Assembly: GCA_023443125.1 (NCBI GenBank)
Contig: JAEZVO010000078.1
Span: 1-14,698, forward strand
Direction: 5' to 3'
DNA length: 14,698 nucleotides
From: Actinomycetes bacterium
GTDB lineage: Bacteria > Actinomycetota > Actinomycetes > Propionibacteriales > Propionibacteriaceae
Part shown: positions 6,454-12,925 of the stretch, in pieces
How the letters are laid out: each line of letters begins with the position of its first letter
Position numbering within the stretch: the first letter of the stretch is position 1
The notes under the pieces: generated by a model
Told to the model about the DNA's origin: nothing
The model's database searches: none
What the model saw: only the letters and a program-made list of their open reading frames with translations
Position numbers and translations under genes: made by a program

Positions 6454-7119
6454 ATGCGAACCAGCTATCACGAAGAACTCGACGGGCTCCTGAAGAGCCT
6501 GCTCCACATGGCGGAACTCGTTGAGACCGCACTCGAAGAGAGCACCGCAGCGCTGTTCGAGGCCGATATCAACCGTGCTGAGGCCGTCATTAGCAACGAC
6601 GCTGAGCTCGATCAACTGCACGAGAAGCTCGAGTATGAATGCCTGTCCCTGCTCGCCCTCCAGGCCCCCGTCGCCGGCGAACTGCGTACCGTCGTGTCCG
6701 CCATCCGAATGGTGTTCGAGCTCGCTCGCATGGGCGACCTCGCCGCGCACATCGCCAAGATCGCCCGCCTTCGCTACCCCAACAAGGCGGTGCCGGCAAG
6801 CCTCGAGACCAATTTCCGCTCTATGAGCGAGATTGCGCTGAAGATGATCGACGTGGCGCGAGAGGCACTCGCCAACCGCGACGCCCATGAGGCATACGGC
6901 CTGGCCGACATCGACACCAAGATGGACGATCTTCGTCGTGAACACTTCAACGTCCTGCTGGATGAAAACTGGAACGACGGCATCGCCGCTGCCGTAGACG
7001 TCGCGCTCATCGGCCGCTACTACGAGCGCTTCGCCGACCACGCCGTCGCGGTGGGTCGCCGCACCATCTACCTCATCACCGGTGAGGTTCCGGAGGGCAA
7101 AGACTGGCCGAACGCCTGA
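6454..7119 (+). CDS. phoU: Phosphate signalling protein PhoU
   Basis: PhoU is a cytoplasmic all-alpha protein that links phosphate transport to the phosphate two-component system and represses signalling when phosphate is plentiful. The 221-residue protein is normal in length and has the two three-helix PhoU repeats (about 5-100 and 115-210). Motifs are MRTSYHEELDGLLKSLLHMAELVETAL at the N-terminus, VISNDAELDQLHEKLEYECL, the metal-site type helix VVSAIRMVFELARMGDLAAHIAK, and its second-repeat counterpart DVALIGRYYERFADHAVAVGRR. These are the E.ER.GD.A.NI-type helices in actinobacterial form. The start is fixed by AAGGAG. It is divergent from senX3-regX3, matching its role with that system, though pst transporter genes are not in the window. 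A strong hairpin separates it from the mutase gene. Confidence 0.95.
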   Translation: MRTSYHEELDGLLKSLLHMAELVETALEESTAALFEADINRAEAVISNDAELDQLHEKLEYECLSLLALQAPVAGELRTVVSAIRMVFELARMGDLAAHIAKIARLRYPNKAVPASLETNFRSMSEIALKMIDVAREALANRDAHEAYGLADIDTKMDDLRREHFNVLLDENWNDGIAAAVDVALIGRYYERFADHAVAVGRRTIYLITGEVPEGKDWPNA

Positions 7120-7135
7120 TTGCTTGTATCGTTGC

Positions 7136-7171
7136 GACGCCCGCATACACCCACCAGGTGATGCGGGCGTC
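7136..7171 (+). terminator. Strong hairpin between phoU and the mutase gene
   Basis: GACGCCCGCAT at 7136-7146 pairs perfectly with ATGCGGGCGTC at 7161-7171. After a one-base bulge the stem continues as CACC (7148-7151) with GGTG (7157-7160), leaving a 5-nt loop. This 15-bp GC-rich stem starts 16 nt after the phoU stop and probably ends the phoU transcript. There is no T-tract, so it may work as an mRNA 3' stabiliser or an unusual intrinsic terminator. Confidence 0.6.
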
Positions 7172-7184
7172 TCGCATGGGCGGG

Positions 7185-7190
7185 TAGGCT
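7185..7190 (+). promoter_or_regulatory. gpmA -10 box at leaderless spacing
   Basis: TAGGCT ends six bases before the ATG at 7197, so the likely transcription start coincides with the start codon. The same hexamer at the same distance precedes the dehydrogenase gene at 8253. Confidence 0.55.
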
Positions 7191-7196
7191 GCAACT

Positions 7197-7946
7197 ATGA
7201 CTAACACGCTGATCCTGCTCCGCCACGGCGAGAGCGAATGGAACGCCAAGAACCTGTTCACCGGCTGGGTGGACGTCGACCTCAACGAGAAGGGCCTCGC
7301 CGAAGCCGAGCGCGGCGGCAAGCTCCTGAAAGACGAGGGCATCCTGCCCGACGTGGTGCACACCTCGTTGCTGCGCCGCGCCATCAAGACCGCCAACATC
7401 GCCCTCGACAACGCCGATCGCCACTGGATTCCCGTGAAGCGCTCCTGGCGCCTCAACGAGCGCCACTACGGCAAGCTGCAGGGCCTCAACAAAACTGAGA
7501 TCCGCGACCAGTTCGGCGAAGAGCAGTTCATGCAGTGGCGTCGTAGCTACGACGTTCCGCCGCCGCTGATCGATGCCGACGGCGAGTTCTCGCAGTTCTC
7601 CGATGAGCGCTACGCCGACATCCCCGAATCGGAGCGCCCGCTCACCGAGTGCCTCAAGGACGTCGTCGGCCGTATGCTCCCCTACTGGGAGTCCGACATC
7701 AAGCCCGATCTCACCGAGGGCAAGACGGTGCTCGTCGCCGCGCACGGCAACTCGCTGCGCGCGCTGGTGAAGCACCTCGACGAGATCTCCGATGACGACA
7801 TCTCGGGCCTCAACATCCCCACCGGCATTCCGCTGGTGTACGAGCTCGACGACGATTGCAAGCCCGTCACGAAGGGCGGCCGCTATCTCGATCCGGAGGC
7901 CGCCGCTGCTTCCATCCAGGCTGTCGCTAACCAGGGCACGAAGTAA
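7197..7946 (+). CDS. gpmA: 2,3-bisphosphoglycerate-dependent phosphoglycerate mutase
   Basis: This enzyme interconverts 3- and 2-phosphoglycerate in glycolysis and gluconeogenesis. The 249-residue protein has the histidine-phosphatase-superfamily motif LLRHGESEWN with phosphoacceptor H10. It also has TSLLRRAIKTA (R61), WRLNERHYGKLQGLNK (E88) and the second catalytic histidine H183 in VAAHGNSLRAL. The N-terminal FTGWVDVDLNEKG and the C-terminal GIPLVYELDDD are typical of the cofactor-dependent 249-residue type (gpm1 in mycobacteria). The upstream sequence lacks a clear Shine-Dalgarno sequence but has TAGGCT six bases before the ATG, suggesting a leaderless mRNA. A gpm gene beside the senX3-regX3 locus is a known actinobacterial arrangement; here phoU lies between them. 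Confidence 0.97.
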   Translation: MTNTLILLRHGESEWNAKNLFTGWVDVDLNEKGLAEAERGGKLLKDEGILPDVVHTSLLRRAIKTANIALDNADRHWIPVKRSWRLNERHYGKLQGLNKTEIRDQFGEEQFMQWRRSYDVPPPLIDADGEFSQFSDERYADIPESERPLTECLKDVVGRMLPYWESDIKPDLTEGKTVLVAAHGNSLRALVKHLDEISDDDISGLNIPTGIPLVYELDDDCKPVTKGGRYLDPEAAAASIQAVANQGTK

Positions 7947-7969
7947 CCGTCGGGCCACTCCCGCCTTTT

Positions 7970-8043
7970 GACCGTTATCCTCCACGCCTGCACATAGTCC
8001 TCGAAATCCGGGGGTGTGCAGCTTCTCGTGGAGGATAACGGTC
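7970..8043 (+). repeat. 74-bp palindromic element, copy 1
   Basis: The ends GACCGTTATCCTCCACG and CGTGGAGGATAACGGTC are a perfect 17-bp inverted repeat. Inside, CTGCACA pairs with TGTGCAG, leaving a 20-nt loop. The stem is flanked by CTTTT on the left and ACTTTTT on the right, so it could act as a bidirectional terminator for gpmA, 23 nt upstream. Its reverse complement matches the element at 8129-8202 at both ends and in total length (74 bp), with a diverged centre. I recognise no named family. Confidence 0.85.
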
Positions 8044-8128
8044 ACTTTTTGCGGTGCCCCTAGGCGCACATGTCGGCGGGGGTTCAGCGACGGTGGCAAA
8101 CTCCGCCGGCCGGCACTCTAAGCATTTC

Positions 8129-8202
8129 GACCGTTATCCTCCACGAGAAGCAACGGACCCGCTCTACATGCAGGTTTTCTGCAGGCGTGGAGGAAAACGG
8201 TC
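8129..8202 (-). repeat. 74-bp palindromic element, copy 2, opposite orientation
   Basis: Read on the plus strand this copy begins GACCGTTATCCTCCACG plus AGAAGC and ends CTGCAGGCG plus TGGAGGAAAACGGTC. These are the two ends of copy 1 swapped and complemented. The outer 17-bp stem has one mismatch (A opposite A). The inner hairpin differs from copy 1: TGCAG (8169-8173), loop GTTTT, CTGCA (8179-8183). It is followed by ATTTTC. It lies 50 bp before the dehydrogenase start and 85 bp from copy 1. Confidence 0.85.
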
Positions 8203-8240
8203 ATTTTCGGGCGCCTGATGCTTCACCACGATTCACCACA

Positions 8241-8246
8241 TAGGCT
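8241..8246 (+). promoter_or_regulatory. Dehydrogenase gene -10 box at leaderless spacing
   Basis: TAGGCT ends six bases before the ATG at 8253, the same hexamer and distance as for gpmA. No Shine-Dalgarno sequence is visible, which supports a leaderless transcript. Confidence 0.55.
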
Positions 8247-8252
8247 TGCGGT

Positions 8253-8987
8253 ATGAAAACGGCAGTAGTGACAGGAGCAAGTTCAGGCATCGGCGCCGCA
8301 ACCGCGCGGCTGCTCGCCCAGCACGGCCACAAGGTGATGTGTGTGGCCAGGCGGGCCGAGCGGGTCGAAACCTTGGCCCAAGAGATCGACGGCATCGCAT
8401 TCCCCTGCGACATCACCAATCCCGACGATGTGGCCCGCCTCGCAGAGGCCGTCGGGGATTCCCTCGATGTGCTGGTCAACAACGCCGGCGGCGCGTTGGG
8501 TCTCGAAGACGTGGGCGAGGCGCGCTTGGACCTGTGGGAACGCATGTACGCCACTAACGTGCTCGGCACCGCGCGCGTCACCCAGGCACTCCTGCCAGCG
8601 CTCACGACGGCGACGGGCATCGTCGTGTTCGTCACCTCGATCGCTGCCGACGCCGGTTACGAAGGCGGCGCAGGATATTGCGGCGCGAAGGCCGCAGAAC
8701 GCTCGATGGTGGAATCCATGCGGCTGGAACTCGTGGACACCGACGTGCGCATCACCGAGATCGCGCCCGGCCTCGTCGCCACCGACGAGTTCTCGCTCAC
8801 CCGTTTTGAGGGCGACGCCGACCGCGCCGCGAAGGTGTATGAAGGTGTGCCTGGCCCGCTGGTCGCGGAAGACATCGCCGACGCCATTTGCTGGATGGTC
8901 ACCCGACCCCACCACGTGAACGTCGACCGCCTGACCATCCGGCCGCGCGCCCAGGCGAAGCACAAGATGCATCGCGTCGCCCAGTAG
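8253..8987 (+). CDS. Short-chain dehydrogenase/reductase (classical SDR)
   Basis: This 244-residue NAD(P)-dependent oxidoreductase has a single Rossmann fold. Visible motifs are the cofactor loop TGASSGIG (7-14), CDI (52-54), NNAG (76-79), N102 in TNVLG, and the catalytic set S129, Y142 and K146 (YCGAK). APGLV follows the active site. ARR at 32-34 after the second strand suggests NADPH preference. Overall form resembles the YdfG group that acts on 3-hydroxy acids and related small alcohols, but substrate cannot be read from sequence. Mycobacteria carry a related reductase near senX3-regX3, so the neighbourhood may be conserved. It converges with the permease gene with only 12 bp between the stop codons and no terminator. 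The C-terminus is basic (QAKHKMHRVAQ). Confidence 0.9.
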   Translation: MKTAVVTGASSGIGAATARLLAQHGHKVMCVARRAERVETLAQEIDGIAFPCDITNPDDVARLAEAVGDSLDVLVNNAGGALGLEDVGEARLDLWERMYATNVLGTARVTQALLPALTTATGIVVFVTSIAADAGYEGGAGYCGAKAAERSMVESMRLELVDTDVRITEIAPGLVATDEFSLTRFEGDADRAAKVYEGVPGPLVAEDIADAICWMVTRPHHVNVDRLTIRPRAQAKHKMHRVAQ

Positions 8988-8999
8988 CGCCATACATCG

Positions 9000-10448
9000 T
9001 TACTCCGACGGCGCCTCGTCGTCGTGGTGCTTCCCGCGGCGCTTGAGCTTGCGGAACACCGACGTCACCGGGTTGCGCGGGTCTCGTTCTTCCACGGCCG
9101 CGGCAGACTGATCTGCATCGCTGTCGTAATCGTGGGAGAAGCGCACTCGGCGGAGCACCAGGTCTTGGAAAAACCGGGCTGACTTCTCCGATTCACCACC
9201 GACGACGTGCCCGTCGTCCGTAGCCCAATCGATATCGCTGGCAACGCGCTCGCCGGTTCTGAGATCGATCATGTCACCCAGATAGCGCAACACGACGGCG
9301 CTCGCCGCCGCCACCGGCACCGCGAGGAAGGCGCCGATGATGTTAAACCAACCACCGCCGAGCAGCACTGCCAGAATGATCACGACGGGGTGCAGCTCCA
9401 TCACGCGCGACTGCAGCACAGGCTGCAAGATATTGCCCTCTAGCTGCTGCACCAAGATGACGAGGCCAAGCACGAGGAGCGCCTGCACGACGTCGCCCGT
9501 CACCAACGCGACGAGCACGGCGACACCACCTGCGGTGACAGCGCCAACGATGGGAATGAATCCGGCCATGAATGTCAGCACGGCGATGGGGAACGCGAGC
9601 GGCACTTTCATCAGCCACAAGCCAGCGCCGATGAACACCGCATCCACCATGGACACGATCGCCTGCGTGCGGATGTACCCCGACAAGGTGTTCCACAGAC
9701 GCGTGAACAGTTCGGAGACGTGGAAGCCGCCCCGTCGCCCGACGACGGAGCGCGCCCAACCCACGAACTTGTGCCCGTCCTTCAGCATGAAGAACACGAT
9801 CACGAGCGTCATAGCCAGTGTGACGAGGCCGCTGGAGACGCTGCCGCTCACATTGAGCGCAATACTCACCAGATCTTCAGAATGCCCCTGCAGCCAGTCG
9901 GTCAGTTGGCCAAGGTATCGGTTGAGTTGCTCATCGTGGATGTTCAACGGTGGGCCCGCCGCCCAGTTCTGTACCTTACGGATACCCTTCACCGTTTGAT
10001 CGGCGAGCACCGGCCATTGGCTCACTACGCTGGGCGCGATCAAGCTCACCAGCCCACCAATGAGTCCTGCACCGAGCAGCAAGCTGACGACGGCGCCAAT
10101 GCCGTGAGGTATACCCACGCAACGCAGACCATTCACGACGGGATACAGCACCGACGCAATGAGTAACGCGAGCAGCAGTGGGATGAGCGCCTCGCGCACC
10201 TGGCCCAGCGTCCAGAAGGTGAGCGCAATTGCGGCGGCCATGAGCAGGAACCGCCCAGACCACGCAGCGAACGCTTTCGCGCCCTCACCGATCACGTCGG
10301 CTCGGTCAACAGGAGCGCTCGGGTTGGGGGTCGGCAGGCTGGCATGTTCGTCGGCGCCGACCGGTTCCTCGCGGCGTTTCCCGCCCAATTCCCGGCGCAG
10401 CTCGTCCAACGAAAGCGGCTGTGTCGGTTCGTCCTCGTCGTAGCTCAT
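9000..10448 (-). CDS. AI-2E family (PerM/YdiK-like) membrane permease
   Basis: The 482-residue protein has an acidic, hydrophilic N-terminus (1-60). A hydrophobic core follows, with helices at about 66-83, 86-105, 115-140, 205-223, 262-282, 285-303, 305-335 and 352-390, and then a charged cytoplasmic tail of about 90 residues ending KRRGKHHDDEAPSE. Family landmarks are FFMLKDG (219-225), IPIVGA (298-303) and the long segment QQLEGNILQPVLQ..ME.HPVVII (334-358). The family includes exporters of autoinducer-2 and Na+/H+ antiporters, so the substrate is not predictable. The start is set by GGAGG four bases before the ATG. Overlapping TAGTAT and TAGGCT boxes lie about 16-27 nt upstream. The gene is likely monocistronic. 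Confidence 0.9.
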   Translation of the reverse strand: MSYDEDEPTQPLSLDELRRELGGKRREEPVGADEHASLPTPNPSAPVDRADVIGEGAKAFAAWSGRFLLMAAAIALTFWTLGQVREALIPLLLALLIASVLYPVVNGLRCVGIPHGIGAVVSLLLGAGLIGGLVSLIAPSVVSQWPVLADQTVKGIRKVQNWAAGPPLNIHDEQLNRYLGQLTDWLQGHSEDLVSIALNVSGSVSSGLVTLAMTLVIVFFMLKDGHKFVGWARSVVGRRGGFHVSELFTRLWNTLSGYIRTQAIVSMVDAVFIGAGLWLMKVPLAFPIAVLTFMAGFIPIVGAVTAGGVAVLVALVTGDVVQALLVLGLVILVQQLEGNILQPVLQSRVMELHPVVIILAVLLGGGWFNIIGAFLAVPVAAASAVVLRYLGDMIDLRTGERVASDIDWATDDGHVVGGESEKSARFFQDLVLRRVRFSHDYDSDADQSAAAVEERDPRNPVTSVFRKLKRRGKHHDDEAPSE

Positions 10449-10452
10449 CGGG

Positions 10453-10475
10453 CCTCCATTCCGGAGCCTATACTA
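10453..10475 (-). promoter_or_regulatory. Permease gene ribosome site and -10 box
   Basis: On the minus strand TAGTAT (10470-10475) overlaps TAGGCT (10465-10470). Both fit TANNNT, and GGAGG (10453-10457) lies four bases before the ATG. A short-leader transcript is implied. Confidence 0.45.
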
Positions 10476-10522
10476 GCTAATCACCGGAACGGGTAGCTGG
10501 GGTTCGCGGGTGCGCGGGGGGC

Positions 10523-10620
10523 ATCTCGATACGCGGGCTGCGCCCGCTACTCGATGATCGGGGTGGGGTCGCCCGCAGCACAGATGGTTGAGTAGCCGCC
10601 GAAGGCGGCGTATCGAAACC
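10523..10620. repeat. Second pair of REP-like palindromes
   Basis: A reverse unit (10523-10560, hairpin GCGGGC-TGC-GCCCGC at 10533-10547) and a forward unit (10583-10620, hairpin GCCGCC-GAA-GGCGGC at 10595-10609, then GTATCGAAACC) belong to the same family as those at 3549-3810. They fill most of the 249-nt gap between the permease gene and the transcarboxylase terminator. Confidence 0.8.
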
Positions 10621-10627
10621 CACCAAC

Positions 10628-10673
10628 AAAGAATGCTGGAGGCCACCTTTTCCGGTGGTCTCCAGCATTCTTT
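10628..10673 (-). terminator. Strong bidirectional terminator after the transcarboxylase operon
   Basis: Bases 10628-10647 pair with 10654-10673 as a 20-bp stem with one G.U pair and a TTTTCC loop. In the minus direction the stem ends in ATTCTTTGTT, giving a T-rich tail 25 nt after the 1.3S stop codon. The other direction ends in TTTAT, so it may work both ways. It is the clearest intrinsic terminator in the window. Confidence 0.88.
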
Positions 10674-10697
10674 ATCGTCAAATCGAACTGCGACGGG

Positions 10698-11066
10698 TCA
10701 GTCGGCCATCGCAATAAGGGCCTGGCCGCCCTGGACTGCGTCGCCCTTCTCCACGAGGATGGTCTCGATCTTAGCGGCCTTCGGCGCCGTGATCTCGGTC
10801 TCCATCTTCATTGCCTCGAGCACCAGCACGACGGTGCCGGCCTCGACTTCCTGGCCTTCCTCCACGAGGATGCGGCTCACCGAGCCGGCGAGCGGCGCGG
10901 TAATGGCACTCGCGCTCGACGCGGGCATCGATGCCTTGGTGGGGATGGGGTTCGAGCCACCATTGACGCCGATGACCACCGGCCCCAATCCCTGGCGCTC
11001 CTCTTCCTGCACCTCGACGTCGATCTCGTACTCCGTCTTGTCGACGGTCACCTTCAACTTCATCAT
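10698..11066 (-). CDS. Transcarboxylase 1.3S biotin carrier subunit
   Basis: This is the biotin carboxyl carrier protein of methylmalonyl-CoA carboxytransferase (EC 2.1.3.1). Its biotin carries the carboxyl group between the 12S and 5S subunits. The 122-residue protein begins MMKLKVTVDKTEYEIDVEV, matching the N-terminal assembly segment of the Propionibacterium 1.3S subunit. A variable Gly/Ser/Pro linker (about 26-52) follows, then a biotinyl domain (about 54-122) with EAMKMET, where K87 is the biotinylated lysine, and the closing DAVQGGQALI. Length is close to the 123 residues of the P. freudenreichii protein. The second ATG at 11063 is an alternative start and matches the family start MKLKV better. 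It is the last gene of the operon, 17 nt after the small gene, and is followed by a strong terminator. Confidence 0.95.
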   Translation of the reverse strand: MMKLKVTVDKTEYEIDVEVQEEERQGLGPVVIGVNGGSNPIPTKASMPASSASAITAPLAGSVSRILVEEGQEVEAGTVVLVLEAMKMETEITAPKAAKIETILVEKGDAVQGGQALIAMAD

Positions 11067-11083
11067 TGCCTACTCTCGGACTG

Positions 11084-11344
11084 TCAACGGTTGTGGGGTA
11101 CTGAGCGGTTGTGCACACGGCTCCGTGCAGCCGCCGCCCAGCTCTCCTGGTGACGGAAGCGCACCGCACGCACCTTCGCCTTGTGGCCCATGTACGCCGC
11201 AATCGCGGCGCCAATCACCACGAGGTGCTCCTCGGGGATCTTCTTATCGGTATTCAGAGCAGCGAGCTGCGCCTCCACGGAGGCCAGACGCTCGGTGAGC
11301 GTCTGGACCTGCTCTTGGAGTTCCTTCACGGATACATCAGACAT
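11084..11344 (-). CDS. Small transcarboxylase-operon protein, OadG/MmdC C-terminal-like
   Basis: The 86-residue protein starts at the ATG at 11344, 13 nt after the 12S stop, with GGAG seven bases upstream. The frame is open further upstream inside the 12S gene, but that part is shadow coding. The N-terminal half is a probable coiled coil (VKELQEQVQTLTERLASVEAQLAAL, about 6-30). The C-terminal half reads IPEEHLVVIGAAIAAYMGHKAKVRAVRF....SWAAAARSRVHNRS. That resembles the short helix-plus-tail found in gamma/delta subunits of biotin-dependent decarboxylases and in small proteins of actinobacterial acyl-CoA carboxylase operons. It has no obvious membrane helix beyond the short hydrophobic VVIGAAIAAYMG. 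It may help assemble or tether the complex. Role is inferred from position and resemblance only. Confidence 0.8.
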   Translation of the reverse strand: MSDVSVKELQEQVQTLTERLASVEAQLAALNTDKKIPEEHLVVIGAAIAAYMGHKAKVRAVRFRHQESWAAAARSRVHNRSVPHNR

Positions 11345-11357
11345 CTGCGTGCTCCGA

Positions 11358-12914
11358 TCAGGCCGGGCCCAGGCCGTGCTTCTTGGCCGGGCGAATCTCG
11401 CGCTTGCCGACGAGGATCTCGAGCGCCATCGCGACCTCGCGGCGGGTATCCGCCGGGTCGATGATGTCGTCGACGAGACCACGCGCGGCCGCCATGTACG
11501 GCGTCGAGAAGGTCTCGCGGTATTCCTCCACGAGTTCTGCGCGACGAGCCTCCTTGTCTTCGGCAGCCTCGATCTCCCGACGGAACACGACGTTGGCAGC
11601 GCCTTCGGCTCCCATCACGGCGATCTCGGCCGTCGGCCATGCAAACACCTTGTCAGCGCCCAGGTCTTTCGAGCACATCGCGAGGTACGCGCCACCGTAG
11701 GCCTTACGCATGACCACGGTGATCTTCGGCACCGTCGCGGCGGAGTAGGCGTAGAGCATCTTCGCGCCGTGGCGGATGATGCCACCATGCTCCTGCGCCA
11801 CGCCAGGCAGGAAGCCGGGCACGTCAACCAGGTTCAGCAGCGGGATGTTGAACGCGTTGCAGAACCGGATGAACTGCGACGCCTTGTCCGACGAGTCGAT
11901 GTCGAGCACACCCGACATCACCGACGGCTGGTTGGCGATGATGCCTACCGTGCGGCCGTTGATGCGGGAGAAGCCGACGACGATGTTCATCGCCCAGCCG
12001 GCCTGGACCTCGAGGAAGTCACGGTGGTCGACGATCTCAGCGATGACGTCGCGGACGTCGTAGCCCTTGTTGCCCTGTACGGGGATGATGTCGCGGAGCT
12101 TCTCGTTGGGCTCCACCACATCATCCGGGTCGACGATCGGCGGCTCTTCGGAGTTGTTCTGCGGCAGGAAGCTCAGCAGTTTCTGCGCAATCAGGATTGC
12201 CTGCTCGTCGTCGTCGGCGACGAAGTGCACGACGCCGGAGCGCCCCATGTGCGCGTCGGCACCACCGAGGTCGTCCTGGGTCACTTCCTCGCCGGTGACC
12301 TGCTTGATCACGCCGGGGCCCGTGATGAACATGTGGGCCTTGCGGGTCTGGATGATGAAGTCGGTCAGCGCCGGGGAGTACGCCGCACCGCCGGCGCAGG
12401 GGCCAGAGATGATGGAGATCTGCGGCACAGCACCCGACAGCAGCACGTTCTGGTAGAACACCTTGCCGTAGCCGGAGAGCGAGTCGATGCCTTCCTGGAC
12501 GCGGGCACCGCCCGAGTCGTTGATGAAGATGAACGGCGTGCCGGTTTCCAGCGACGAGTGCAGCGCCTCAGCCACCTTGATGGAGTGCGCCTCACCAGCG
12601 GAACCACCCATAACGGTGAAGTCCTGGCTGGCGACGTGCACAGGCCGGCCATACACGGCACCGGTTCCGGTGACCACACCGTCGGCAGGCATATTGGCTT
12701 TGTCCATACCGAAGGTGGTGGTGCGGTTGCGGCGGAACGCGCCGACTTCCTGGAAGGTGCCGTCGTCGAGCAGCTTGCCCAGTCGCTCGCGCGCCGTCAT
12801 CTTGCCCTTGGCACGCTGCTTCTCCAGCCTTGCCTCGCCGCCGCCAGCCTCAACCTCAGCGCGGCGTTCCTTCAACTGTTCGAGGCGGTCAGCCATCGTG
12901 TATTCGTGAACCAT
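11358..12914 (-). CDS. Transcarboxylase 12S subunit (methylmalonyl-CoA carboxyltransferase)
   Basis: The 12S subunit transfers the carboxyl group from (S)-methylmalonyl-CoA to biotin on the 1.3S protein, releasing propionyl-CoA. From the ATG at 12914 it has 518 residues and two crotonase-fold carboxyltransferase domains. The first contains EAGGGEARLEKQ, TARERL, DFTVMGGSAGE, the oxyanion-forming DSGGARVQEG and GPCAGGAAYSPALTDF. The second contains VGIIANQPSVMSG, LVDVPGFLPG, HGAKMLYAYS, KAYGGAYLAM and AVMGAEGAANV. The end RPAKKHG matches the Propionibacterium protein, and length is close to its 524 residues. An ATG at 12920 is also in frame but lies only one base after GAGGAG; the ATG at 12914 has seven-base spacing and is preferred. 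The 5S gene ends just before it at 12926. Acetyl- or propionyl-CoA carboxylase beta subunits are close relatives, but the adjacent 5S gene decides the call. Confidence 0.96.
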   Translation of the reverse strand: MVHEYTMADRLEQLKERRAEVEAGGGEARLEKQRAKGKMTARERLGKLLDDGTFQEVGAFRRNRTTTFGMDKANMPADGVVTGTGAVYGRPVHVASQDFTVMGGSAGEAHSIKVAEALHSSLETGTPFIFINDSGGARVQEGIDSLSGYGKVFYQNVLLSGAVPQISIISGPCAGGAAYSPALTDFIIQTRKAHMFITGPGVIKQVTGEEVTQDDLGGADAHMGRSGVVHFVADDDEQAILIAQKLLSFLPQNNSEEPPIVDPDDVVEPNEKLRDIIPVQGNKGYDVRDVIAEIVDHRDFLEVQAGWAMNIVVGFSRINGRTVGIIANQPSVMSGVLDIDSSDKASQFIRFCNAFNIPLLNLVDVPGFLPGVAQEHGGIIRHGAKMLYAYSAATVPKITVVMRKAYGGAYLAMCSKDLGADKVFAWPTAEIAVMGAEGAANVVFRREIEAAEDKEARRAELVEEYRETFSTPYMAAARGLVDDIIDPADTRREVAMALEILVGKREIRPAKKHGLGPA

Positions 12915-12925
12915 GCTCATGCTCC

